Of a stretch of DNA of 38,975 bases, positions 22,998-30,800 are shown in pieces. The notes beneath the pieces were generated by a model. The model did not search any database and was not told where the DNA came from. It saw only the letters and a list, made by a program, of their open reading frames with translations. A program made the position numbers and the translations under genes. How positions within the stretch are numbered: position 1 is the stretch's first letter; each line of letters starts with the position of its first letter. Source of the stretch: CAIXLI01 sp964587125. Its GTDB lineage: Bacteria > Pseudomonadota > Alphaproteobacteria > UBA9219. The stretch lies in assembly GCA_964587125.1 (NCBI GenBank), contig CAZPKC010000019.1, forward strand, positions 1 to 38,975. Reading direction: 5' to 3'.

Positions 22998-23026
22998 TGT
23001 ACAAAACGAGAACGTTTGTGTAGTAT
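22998..23026 (+). promoter_or_regulatory. radA promoter with almost no leader
   Basis: TGTACA (22998-23003), 17 bases, TAGTAT (23021-23026), then exactly six bases to the radA ATG at 23033. No Shine-Dalgarno is present, so a leaderless mRNA is predicted. The -35 matches four of six consensus bases. Confidence 0.45.
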
Positions 23027-23032
23027 GCCCTT

Positions 23033-24430
23033 ATGTCTAAATCCTCTTCCGTCTTTGCCTGTCAAACCTGCGGCGCGACTTATCCCAAATGGTCGGGAAA
23101 GTGCGAAGCTTGCGGTGGATGGAATTGTCTTGTCGAGGAAGCGGCGGCAAGCGGCCCTCCAAAAGGCCTCAACGACGCCAAAGGCCGCGCGAAATCCAAC
23201 CGCATCGAATTCGTGCCGTTGAAAAGCGATGCGGCCTTCCAAATTCCGCGCCGCCTTTCGAACATCGGCGAATTCGACCGCGTGGTGGGCGGAGGCTTGG
23301 TTTCCGGCTCGGCGACTTTGGTGGCGGGCGATCCGGGGATCGGAAAATCGACCATTTTGCTTCAAGTCGTCTGCCAGTTAGCCGCGCAATATAAAGTCGC
23401 GTATATCTCCGGCGAGGAAGCGATCGATCAGGTGCGGCTCCGCGCCGCGCGGCTCGGATTATCCGAAGCCTCCTGCTCTCTTGCGAGCGAAACATCGGTG
23501 CGCGATATCGTCGCCTCGGTCGATAAAGACTCGCCCGATATTTTGGTCATCGACTCTGTTCAGACGATGTACGTCGATACGCTCGACAGCGCGCCGGGAA
23601 CCGTGGCGCAAGTAAGGACAAGCGCGCAGGAATTGATCCGCGTCGCCAAAAAACGCGGCATTTCGCTTATTCTCGTCGGCCACGTGACGAAAGACGGCGC
23701 GATTGCGGGGCCGCGCATTTTGGAACATATGGTCGATACCGTTTTGTATCTGGAGGGCGACCGAGGCCACCAATTCCGCGTTCTTCGCGGCGTAAAAAAC
23801 CGCTTCGGCCCGACCGACGAAATCGGCGTTTTCGAAATGACCGACAAAGGCCTGGTCGAAGTCCAAAATCCCTCGGCTTTATTCCTTGCCGACAGGCGCG
23901 ACGATATGTCGGGCGCGGCGGTCTTTGCGGGTATGGAGGGCACGCGGCCTGTTCTGGTTGAAATTCAGGCGCTTGTCGCGCCCGCGGCCTTCGGCACGCC
24001 GAGGCGCGCGGTGATTGGTTGGGATGCCGGAAGACTGGCGATGATTCTGGCGGTTTTGGAAGCGCGCTGCGGGGTTGTATTCGGGGCCAACGATGTCTAT
24101 CTAAACGTCGCGGGCGGATTCAGGATTACCGAGCCCGCAGCCGATCTTGCCGTGGCGGCGGCGTTGATATCTTCGTTGACGGGAGAGCCCGTTCCGCCTT
24201 CTTGCGTGGCATTTGGGGAAATAGGATTATCGGGGGAAGTCCGCCGCGTCAGCCAGCCCGAAATGAGGCTTAAAGAAGCCGTTAAACTGGGGTTTACGCA
24301 AGCGCTTATGCCGGAAAGCGATAAGGCGCGGAAGTCCGGCGCGTCGCAGATGCTGCGGACGACCGAAATCCGGCAGTTGAGCGAACTTTTGCCGTTATTT
24401 CAGGCCGTTTCGAAGGTTAAACGGGCTTAA
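23033..24430 (+). CDS. radA: DNA repair protein RadA
   Basis: RadA is a RecA-like ATPase that drives branch migration in recombinational repair. The 465 residues have an N-terminal C4 zinc finger (CQTCGATYPKWSGKCEACGG), Walker A GDPGIGKST near residue 104, Walker B ILVIDSVQTMY, the RadA-specific KNRFGPTDEIG motif, and a C-terminal Lon-like domain (AADLAVAAALISSLTGEPVP, FGEIGLSGEVR). Length is normal. It precedes cvpA-purF, a common alphaproteobacterial order. The promoter puts transcription start at the ATG. Confidence 0.96.
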   Translation: MSKSSSVFACQTCGATYPKWSGKCEACGGWNCLVEEAAASGPPKGLNDAKGRAKSNRIEFVPLKSDAAFQIPRRLSNIGEFDRVVGGGLVSGSATLVAGDPGIGKSTILLQVVCQLAAQYKVAYISGEEAIDQVRLRAARLGLSEASCSLASETSVRDIVASVDKDSPDILVIDSVQTMYVDTLDSAPGTVAQVRTSAQELIRVAKKRGISLILVGHVTKDGAIAGPRILEHMVDTVLYLEGDRGHQFRVLRGVKNRFGPTDEIGVFEMTDKGLVEVQNPSALFLADRRDDMSGAAVFAGMEGTRPVLVEIQALVAPAAFGTPRRAVIGWDAGRLAMILAVLEARCGVVFGANDVYLNVAGGFRITEPAADLAVAAALISSLTGEPVPPSCVAFGEIGLSGEVRRVSQPEMRLKEAVKLGFTQALMPESDKARKSGASQMLRTTEIRQLSELLPLFQAVSKVKRA

Positions 24431-24503
24431 ATTTTGCCCAACGAAATGATTAACTTTTCCATTATTTGTGCTAGACAGAAACGTCTTTACAGCGGGAATT
24501 TTC

Positions 24504-25202
24504 ATGGAACCCCACAGCGTGTTTAATAATCTCGATTACATCGTCATCGGCGTCGTGTTTCTGTCCGCGTTTTTGGCAATGATGCGCGGGTTCGTGCGCG
24601 AACTGTTTTCGCTTGTCGCGTGGGTCGGAGCCTATTTCATCGGGACGAAATTCTACGAACCCGTGATCCCTTGGGTGCATCATTTCATCAAAAACGACCG
24701 CGTCGCGGAAGTCGCCGCGATGGCTTTCGTCTTCGTCGTGACGCTGATCGTTTTGTCGATTCTCGGCCATCTAATTTGCGGATTTATCAGGGGCCGCGCG
24801 TTGACCGCGATCGACAGGTCTTTGGGATTCCTTTACGGCCTTCTGCGCGGCGCTTTGGTCGTCAGTCTTATTTATCTGGGCGCGGTAATGATTTTGTGGC
24901 CCGATATCGACGCGCCTGCGTCGGAGCAGCAAAAAGACAATGACCGCAATCGGCCGCCCGACTTTCTTTTGGAAGCGAAGACGCGACCCGCGCTTGCCTT
25001 CGGCGCGAAAGAGCTGATGGTTTTCGTGCCCAAGGACATGATCGACAAAGAGCTGAAAGATGTCGAAGCTCAAAAGAAGGAAGCGGAAAAAGCCGCGCGT
25101 CAAAAAGCGTTGGATTCCCTTTCGCCGCCCGATGTGCAGGACGAGGAAAAGAAAGGCCCCATCGATATCGATAAGCTTTTTAAACAGGACGATAGCCAAT
25201 GA
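24504..25202 (+). CDS. cvpA: CvpA family inner-membrane protein
   Basis: This 232-residue protein has four hydrophobic helices in the first 145 residues (YIVIGVVFLSAFLAMMRGFV, LFSLVAWVGAYFIGTKF, VAAMAFVFVVTLIVLSILGH, LLRGALVVSLIYLGAVM), the usual CvpA layout, and a charged cytoplasmic tail rich in Lys/Glu. CvpA-family proteins are linked to envelope homeostasis and, in E. coli, colicin V secretion. ATG 24504 is preferred; a GTG at 24468 would add residues with no similarity. The TGA overlaps the purF ATG (ATGA), and cvpA-purF pairing is widespread. Confidence 0.92.
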   Translation: MEPHSVFNNLDYIVIGVVFLSAFLAMMRGFVRELFSLVAWVGAYFIGTKFYEPVIPWVHHFIKNDRVAEVAAMAFVFVVTLIVLSILGHLICGFIRGRALTAIDRSLGFLYGLLRGALVVSLIYLGAVMILWPDIDAPASEQQKDNDRNRPPDFLLEAKTRPALAFGAKELMVFVPKDMIDKELKDVEAQKKEAEKAARQKALDSLSPPDVQDEEKKGPIDIDKLFKQDDSQ

Positions 25203-26656
25203 AATTTCAGTCCCATCCTTTCGACGACGACAAGCTGAAAGAGGAATGCGGCGTTTTCGGCGTCTTTGGCAAGGATTCCGCCGCCGCGATGACGGCGTTA
25301 GGACTGCATGCTTTACAGCATCGCGGGCAAGAAGCAGCCGGCATCGTTTGCTTCGACGGCGAGCATTTCAACGCGCATCACGCGATGGGGCACGTGGGCG
25401 AAAACTTCAATTCGGACAGCGTCGTGGCGCGGCTGGCGGGCAACGCCGCCATCGGCCACACACGCTACGCGACGACCGGCGAAACTTCCCTGCGCAATGT
25501 CCAACCCTTGTTCGCCGACTTCGATTTCGGCGGCTTTGCCATAGCGCATAACGGCAATCTGACCAACGCGCACGGGCTTCGCAAAAAACTGGTCAAGCAG
25601 GGCTGCCTGTTCCGCTCGACGACCGATACGGAAGTCATCATCCATCTGATGGCGATTTCGCGCAAAGAGCGCCCCGTCGACCGACTGATCGACGCCTTGA
25701 AACAAATCGAAGGCGCTTATTCCCTCGTTTGCCTCGGCAAGAACATGCTTATCGGCGTGCGCGACCCGAACGGCGTGAGGCCGCTTGTGTTGGGCAAGCT
25801 CGATAGCGCCTACGTGCTGGCAAGCGAAACCTGCGCTTTGGATATTATCGGCGCGGAATTCGTGCGCGACATAGAGCCCGGCGAACTGGTCGTCATCGAC
25901 GGAAAAGGCATCGAGTCGTTCCGTCCCTTCAAGGCCGCGCCCAGCAAATTCTGCATTTTCGAATACATCTATTTCGCGCGTCCCGATTCCTCGGTCGAAG
26001 GGCGTTCGGTTTACGAAATGCGCAAGAACATCGGCGCGGAACTGGCGAAAGAATCGCCCGTCGATGCCGACGTGGTCGTGCCCGTTCCGGATTCGGGAGT
26101 GCCCGGAGCTATCGGCTACGCCAATCAGAGCAAAATTCCGTTCGACCTCGGCATCATCCGCAACCACTACGTCGGGCGCACGTTCATTCAGCCGACAGAC
26201 CGCATCCGCCATTTGGGCGTCAAGCTTAAGCACAACGCCAACCGCCGGTTCATCGACGGCAAACGCGTGATCCTCATCGACGATTCCATCGTGCGCGGCA
26301 CGACATCGACCAAGATCGTCGAAATGATCCGCAGCGCGGGCGCAAAGGAAGTGCATATGCGCATCGCTTCCCCGCCCACCGCGCACGGATGCTTCTATGG
26401 CATCGATACGCCGGAATCGGAACAGTTGCTCGCGCATAATTATACGGTCGAGCAGATGTGCCGCTTCATCGGCGCGGATAGCCTCGCGTTCATCTCTCTC
26501 GACGGATTGTACCGCGCCGTGGGAGAGACCAGACGCAACAACGATATGCCCCAGTTTTGCGACGCCTGTTTCAGCGGCGATTATCCCATCAGCCTGACCG
26601 ATTTCCACACCCAGAACGCGCAGGAAGAGCTGTCGCTTCTCGCGCAGGGGGAGTAA
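25199..26656 (+). CDS. purF: Amidophosphoribosyltransferase
   Basis: PurF makes 5-phosphoribosylamine from PRPP and glutamine, the first step of purine synthesis. A 16-residue propeptide (ends KLKEE) precedes the catalytic CGVFGVFG, whose Cys becomes the N-terminal nucleophile after cleavage. The PRTase PRPP loop is VILIDDSIVRGTTS. Cysteines equivalent to the [4Fe-4S] ligands of the Bacillus-type enzyme are present: KFCIFEYIYFARPDS, AHGCFYGIDT and FCDACFSGDYP. So this is the oxygen-labile iron-sulphur form. The 485-residue length is normal. It is coupled to cvpA by a 4-base overlap. Confidence 0.96.
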   Translation: MKFQSHPFDDDKLKEECGVFGVFGKDSAAAMTALGLHALQHRGQEAAGIVCFDGEHFNAHHAMGHVGENFNSDSVVARLAGNAAIGHTRYATTGETSLRNVQPLFADFDFGGFAIAHNGNLTNAHGLRKKLVKQGCLFRSTTDTEVIIHLMAISRKERPVDRLIDALKQIEGAYSLVCLGKNMLIGVRDPNGVRPLVLGKLDSAYVLASETCALDIIGAEFVRDIEPGELVVIDGKGIESFRPFKAAPSKFCIFEYIYFARPDSSVEGRSVYEMRKNIGAELAKESPVDADVVVPVPDSGVPGAIGYANQSKIPFDLGIIRNHYVGRTFIQPTDRIRHLGVKLKHNANRRFIDGKRVILIDDSIVRGTTSTKIVEMIRSAGAKEVHMRIASPPTAHGCFYGIDTPESEQLLAHNYTVEQMCRFIGADSLAFISLDGLYRAVGETRRNNDMPQFCDACFSGDYPISLTDFHTQNAQEELSLLAQGE

Positions 26657-26676
26657 GAAAGGCTAAAATCAGCAAT

Positions 26677-26705
26677 TTGTTATAAATGGTTTTTCGTGGT
26701 ATGCT
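26677..26705 (+). promoter_or_regulatory. Strong candidate promoter after purF
   Basis: TTGTTA (26677-26682), an exact 17-base spacer and TATGCT (26700-26705). It lies 20 bases after the purF stop and drives the small frame at 26754 with a leader of about 40 bases that contains the G-tract. Confidence 0.55.
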
Positions 26706-26741
26706 TTTAAAGTTTCTTTGTTGATTTTATAGAATAAAAAA

Positions 26742-26751
26742 GGGGGGGGGG
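26742..26751 (+). repeat. G10 homopolymer in the ribosome binding site
   Basis: Ten G residues follow an A-run and end two bases before the ATG at 26754, so they occupy the Shine-Dalgarno position. Tracts this long slip in replication and could change spacing or sequencing calls. Confidence 0.7.
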
Positions 26752-26753
26752 CA

Positions 26754-26978
26754 ATGTTTGGACCTGCCGTTTTTGAAGTCCTGAACAGATACAGGAAAAG
26801 CAAGCCTTTATCCACGCAAGACGATACATACATCATAAATTCGCTTTCCTATACAAGTCATGCACGCATCTGCACTCGGATCATCCTCGACCCCGTGAAT
26901 CATACTATTGAGACCATAGAGACAGGCAAGACGCTTCGAAGCGGCAGACGTCTTCTCCGCGTCTTTGGACGCGGTTAG
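26754..26978 (+). CDS. Hypothetical protein, 74 aa
   Basis: The frame begins MFGPAVFEVLNRYRKSKPLS and ends in a basic tail (LRSGRRLLRVFGRG). I see no family. A good promoter and a purine-rich ribosome site precede it. The last 22 bases form a strong hairpin, so the basic tail may be a by-product of the terminator-like DNA. It is convergent with gyrB, 26 bases away. Coding status is uncertain. Confidence 0.4.
   Translation: MFGPAVFEVLNRYRKSKPLSTQDDTYIINSLSYTSHARICTRIILDPVNHTIETIETGKTLRSGRRLLRVFGRG
26957..26974. terminator. Hairpin between the small gene and gyrB
   Basis: CCGCGTC (26957-26963) pairs perfectly with GACGCGG (26968-26974) around TTTG. AGACGTCT just upstream is a further palindrome. 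It lies between convergent genes and may end both transcripts; no T-run is present. Confidence 0.4.
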
Positions 26979-27004
26979 GCCAACTGAGTTCCGTATGTTT
27001 TTCC

Positions 27005-29467
27005 TCACGCATCAATATTCGTCACGTTCAGCGCGTTGTCCTGGATGAAGATGCGGCGGGGTTCGACAACGTCGCCCATGAGCGTCGAGAAGACTTGCTC
27101 GGCCACTTCGGCTTGATGCACCTTGACCTGCAGAAGCGTGCGCGCCGCGGGATCGAGCGTCGTTTCCCACAACTGTTCGGGATTCATTTCACCCAAGCCT
27201 TTGTAACGCTGCATCGCGAGGCCGAGCTTGCCGTGTTCCCATATCGCGTCGATGAGCGAGATCGGGCCGTGAAGCGAAACGACTTTATCCTTGATCGCCA
27301 TCTTGGCGGGGAATTGAAACCACGCCTGCAAATCCGGCGTCATCTGGTCGAGCTTGCGGGCTTCCGCCGAACGCAGCGTGTCGGCGTCGAGCATATATTT
27401 ATGCGTCACGCCAAAACGCTCGCGGCACAAAATCATGCCGCCTTTGGGAGAAGCCTCGCCTTTCCAGCCGCGTTCCTTCGGCGGCAATAAGGCGTCGAGA
27501 CGTTTGGCGATATATTCGGCCGCTTGCGCCGCGTGATCGCTGCTTTTGGTCAGCGCGGCGGACAAAGCCCCCGCGATAGCCGCCTGTTCGACGAGCGCTT
27601 CGTGGCCGACTTTGTGCGCAAGGGATTTGATCGCGTTCTTCATCGTGCGCGCGCGTTCCGCGAGTTTGCGCAAATCCTCGCCTTGCAAAACCTTGCCGCC
27701 GTGAAGCGTCAGCGATACGTCCTCGACTCCCGTTTCGGTCAGATAGCTTTCCATCGCGGATTCGTCCTTCAAATACCGCTCTTTCGTGTTGCCGCGCTTG
27801 ATGCGGAACAACGGCGGCTGCGCGATATAGATGTAGCCGCGCTCGATGAGCTGCGGCATCTGGCGGAAGAAGAACGTGAGCAACAGCGTGCGGATGTGGC
27901 TGCCGTCCACGTCGGCGTCGGTCATGATGATGATTTTGTGGTAGCGCGCCTTGTCGGGGTTGAATTCCTCGGCCCCGATGCCGCAGCCGATCGCCGTGAT
28001 AAGCGTGCCGATTTCGGCGGATGACAGCATCTTGTCGAAACGCGCGCGTTCGACGTTGAGGATTTTGCCGCGCAACGGCAGGATCGCCTGAAACTGGCGC
28101 GCCCTGCCCTGCTTCGCCGACCCGCCTGCCGAATCTCCTTCGACGATGAAGATTTCCGACTGCGCCGGATCGCGGTTCTGGCAATCCGCCAGTTTTCCGG
28201 GCAACGAATTGGGATCGAGAGCGCCCTTGCGCCGCGTCAATTCGCGCGCCTTGCGCGCAGCTTCGCGCGCGAGCGCGGCTTCCGCGATCTTGCCGACGAT
28301 GCGCTTGGCGTCCACGGGATGCTCTTCGAACCATGTGCCCAGCATTTCGCCGATGACGGCTTCGACGACGGGTTTCACTTCGGATGAGACAAGCTTTTCT
28401 TTCGTTTGCGACGAGAATTTCGGATCGGGAACCTTGATCGAGAGAACGCAGGTCAATCCTTCGCGCATGTCTTCGCCAGAGAGCGCGATTTTGTCTTTCT
28501 TCACGATGCCGCTGCTTTCCGCGTATTGATTGACCGTGCGGGTCAAAGCCGCGCGGAAGCCCGCCAGATGCGTGCCGCCGTCTTTTTGCGGAATGTTGTT
28601 CGTAAAGCACAGCATGTTTTCGTGATAGCTGTCGTTCCATTGCATCGCGCATTCGACCACGACGCCGCCTTCCGCTTCCTTGCGGACGAAAATCGTCGGA
28701 TGCACGGATTCCTTCGACTGGTCGAGCCATTCGACGAAAGCCTTAAGCCCTCCTTCATAATGGAGGGTGATCGTTTTGGGTTCCGCCCCGCGCGCGTCGG
28801 TAAGATTGAGGTTCACGCCGGAATTGAGAAACGCCAATTCGCGCAAGCGATGCTCGACCGTACCGAAATCGAAAACGGTTTTGGTGAACGTCGCAGGCGA
28901 AGGAAGGAAGGTGACTTCCGTTCCCGTCTCTCCGGACTCGCCGACTTGTTTAAGCGGAGCCTCGGCCACGCCGTCGTGGAAGCGCATGAAATACTCGCCG
29001 CCCTGACGCCAGATGCGAAGATCGAGAAATTCGGACAAGGCGTTGACGACAGAAACTCCTACGCCGTGCAATCCGCCCGAAACCTTATAGGAGTTCTGGT
29101 TGAACTTGCCGCCAGCGTGCAATTGGGTCATCACGACTTCCGCCGCCGAGATGCCTTCCTCCGTGTGAATGTCGACCGGAATGCCGCGCCCGTTGTCGCG
29201 CACGGTGCAGGAGCCGTCGGCGTTCAGAATCACGTCGATGCGCGTGCAATATCCCGCGAGGGATTCGTCGATGGCGTTATCGACCGTTTCGTAAATCATG
29301 TGATGAAGGCCCGACCCGTCGTCCGTGTCGCCTATGTACATGCCGGGGCGTTTGCGAACGGCGTCGAGCCCGCGCAAAACGGTGATGGAATCGGCGCCGT
29401 ATTCTTGCTCCGCAGAAGAACCTGCGCCGGATGCGTTTTCGGATTTTTCTTCGATAACTTCGCTCAT
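27005..29467 (-). CDS. gyrB: DNA gyrase subunit B
   Basis: GyrB is the ATPase subunit of gyrase, which adds negative supercoils. The 820 residues show the GHKL ATPase (TVRDNGRGIPVD, GGLHGVGVSVVNALS), the transducer domain, the TOPRIM domain (IVEGDSAGGSAKQGR, MTDADVDGSHIRTLLLTFF) and the C-terminal QRYKGLGEMNPEQLWETTLD. Length matches alphaproteobacterial GyrB. Upstream, AAGG at about 12 bases is a weak ribosome site. It is divergent from rpoH. The N-terminal residues SEVIEEKSENASGAGSS are a disordered extension. Confidence 0.97.
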   Translation of the reverse strand: MSEVIEEKSENASGAGSSAEQEYGADSITVLRGLDAVRKRPGMYIGDTDDGSGLHHMIYETVDNAIDESLAGYCTRIDVILNADGSCTVRDNGRGIPVDIHTEEGISAAEVVMTQLHAGGKFNQNSYKVSGGLHGVGVSVVNALSEFLDLRIWRQGGEYFMRFHDGVAEAPLKQVGESGETGTEVTFLPSPATFTKTVFDFGTVEHRLRELAFLNSGVNLNLTDARGAEPKTITLHYEGGLKAFVEWLDQSKESVHPTIFVRKEAEGGVVVECAMQWNDSYHENMLCFTNNIPQKDGGTHLAGFRAALTRTVNQYAESSGIVKKDKIALSGEDMREGLTCVLSIKVPDPKFSSQTKEKLVSSEVKPVVEAVIGEMLGTWFEEHPVDAKRIVGKIAEAALAREAARKARELTRRKGALDPNSLPGKLADCQNRDPAQSEIFIVEGDSAGGSAKQGRARQFQAILPLRGKILNVERARFDKMLSSAEIGTLITAIGCGIGAEEFNPDKARYHKIIIMTDADVDGSHIRTLLLTFFFRQMPQLIERGYIYIAQPPLFRIKRGNTKERYLKDESAMESYLTETGVEDVSLTLHGGKVLQGEDLRKLAERARTMKNAIKSLAHKVGHEALVEQAAIAGALSAALTKSSDHAAQAAEYIAKRLDALLPPKERGWKGEASPKGGMILCRERFGVTHKYMLDADTLRSAEARKLDQMTPDLQAWFQFPAKMAIKDKVVSLHGPISLIDAIWEHGKLGLAMQRYKGLGEMNPEQLWETTLDPAARTLLQVKVHQAEVAEQVFSTLMGDVVEPRRIFIQDNALNVTNIDA

Positions 29468-29667
29468 CGTTTTTCGACCTTGTTTTTTCGCCCGGATTAT
29501 GGCCCTAACTCTCTGCCAAAATTGGCAAAAACGGCTCTGGCGAATCTGGGGACCATCCTACCTAATATGCGGCAAAAACGCTAATTCTTTCTCTTCCAAA
29601 ACGCCCTAAAAGAGACATGTTTTGGGGCTCTATTTTCGCTGATTTCACCTGCTTTTTCCGCCCCTTT

Positions 29668-29696
29668 TTGCCCCATTTCGCAAACTACGGTATAAG
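29668..29696 (+). promoter_or_regulatory. rpoH promoter with almost no leader
   Basis: TTGCCC (29668-29673), 17 bases, TATAAG (29691-29696), then six bases to the rpoH ATG at 29703. The transcription start should fall on the A of the ATG. There is no Shine-Dalgarno. Confidence 0.55.
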
Positions 29697-29702
29697 CCCC
29701 TC

Positions 29703-30596
29703 ATGAGCGCTCTCCCAGCCAATCTTCCGGTCCTGCGCGGCGAAGGCAATCTCGCCATTTATCTGCGCGAGATACGCAAATTTCCCATTCTCGACGCCGA
29801 CGAGGAATTCATGCTCGCCAAGTCGTGGAAAGAGCACGGCGACCTTGAAGCGGCGCACAAGCTCGTCACGAGCCATTTGCGGCTCGTCGCCAAAATCGCG
29901 ATGGGATACCGCGGCTATGGCTTGCCTTTGGCCGACCTGATCGCCGAGGGCAACATCGGCATGATGCAGGCGGTCAAGCGTTTCGACCCCGACCGGGGAT
30001 TCCGCCTTTCGACCTACGCGATGTGGTGGATCAGGGCCGCGATACAGGAATATATTTTGCATTCGTGGTCTTTGGTCAAAATCGGCACGACCGCCGCGCA
30101 GAAAAAGCTGTTCTTCAATCTGCGCCGATTAAAGGGCGAGATGAAGGCTATCGACGAGGGCGATTTGTCGAACGAGCAGGTCAAGGAAATCGCTGAACGG
30201 CTCGAAGTTCCCGAAGAGGAAGTCGTCAACATGAACCGCCGTTTGACAGGCGGAGACCAGTCGCTTAACGCCCAAGTCAGCAAAGACGGCGAAGGCGGCG
30301 ACGAATGGCAGGATTGGCTTGTCGAGCCTTCCGAGCCCGCCGACGCGCAGATAAGCGCCGCGCAGGAACTGGGGCATCGCCAACGCCTTCTGGCTCATGC
30401 GATGGAAGGCTTAAATCCGCGCGAACGCGAGATCATCATGGAACGGCGCTTGAGCGAAACGCCAGCGACGTTGGAGGATTTATCGCAGAAACTGGGCGTG
30501 AGCCGCGAGCGCGTGCGGCAGATCGAAGTCCGCGCGTTCGAAAAACTTCAGCACAACATCAAAATCGAGGCGGAACGCGAGGGGTTGGCGGGGTAA
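29703..30596 (+). CDS. rpoH: RNA polymerase sigma-32 factor
   Basis: RpoH directs transcription of heat-shock genes. The 297 residues contain sigma region 2 (LIAEGNIGMMQAVKRFDPDR, FRLSTYAMWWIRAAIQEYIL), the RpoH-box region just after it (AAQKKLFFNLRRLKGEM), and region 4 with LEDLSQKLGVSRERVRQIEV. The AIQEYIL/SWSLVKIGT signature separates RpoH from RpoD. It starts at ATG 29703 with no ribosome site and a promoter ending six bases before it. A strong terminator follows. It is divergent from gyrB across 235 bases; that gap otherwise holds only short inverted repeats (for example TTGCCAA-type at about 29516-29530). Confidence 0.96.
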   Translation: MSALPANLPVLRGEGNLAIYLREIRKFPILDADEEFMLAKSWKEHGDLEAAHKLVTSHLRLVAKIAMGYRGYGLPLADLIAEGNIGMMQAVKRFDPDRGFRLSTYAMWWIRAAIQEYILHSWSLVKIGTTAAQKKLFFNLRRLKGEMKAIDEGDLSNEQVKEIAERLEVPEEEVVNMNRRLTGGDQSLNAQVSKDGEGGDEWQDWLVEPSEPADAQISAAQELGHRQRLLAHAMEGLNPREREIIMERRLSETPATLEDLSQKLGVSRERVRQIEVRAFEKLQHNIKIEAEREGLAG

Positions 30597-30603
30597 AAGA
30601 AAA

Positions 30604-30627
30604 AGGGGCCAGAAAAATCTGACCCCT
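30604..30627. terminator. Bidirectional rho-independent terminator
   Basis: AGGGG-C-CAGA pairs with TCTG-A-CCCCT around AAAA, with one internal mismatch. Plus-strand transcription (rpoH) continues into TATTTTTTATTTTTT; minus-strand transcription (the 27-codon gene) continues into TTTTCTTTT. Both directions have stem plus T-run. Confidence 0.8.
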
Positions 30628-30634
30628 GTATTTT

Positions 30635-30718
30635 TTATTTTTTCTTCTTGGCGGCTTTCTTTTTAGCGGGTTTCTTGGCTGCCATCTTTTTACCTTTGCA
30701 TTTGCAAGCACAAGCCAT
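30635..30718 (-). CDS. Tiny CxCxC / lysine-rich protein, 27 aa
   Basis: A 28-codon frame on the minus strand opens with ATG 30718 behind a strong GAGGAGA ribosome site and ends at a bidirectional terminator. The product starts MACACKCKGKK and continues with KKPAKKKAAKKKK. Three cysteines alternate in CxCxC, a possible metal or redox site, followed by a histone-tail-like poly-basic segment. It has its own gap from rluD (82 bases upstream). No family is recognised. The strong ribosome site and matched terminator argue that it is expressed. Nucleic-acid binding is inference. Confidence 0.65.
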   Translation of the reverse strand: MACACKCKGKKMAAKKPAKKKAAKKKK

Positions 30719-30800
30719 GGTTTTTCTCCTCGTTTCAGTTGGAACGATTCGGGAAGCGTATCCTTAATGTGTTAAGGATATGTTACGTTTATACGGAAAA

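Noticed and set aside
25313..26608. Minus-strand 431-aa frame within purF
   Set aside because: Antisense shadow of a complete purF with all catalytic motifs.
27399..28730. 443-aa Arg-rich frame within gyrB
   Set aside because: Same strand, alternative frame of gyrB; composition is Arg/Gln-rich junk.
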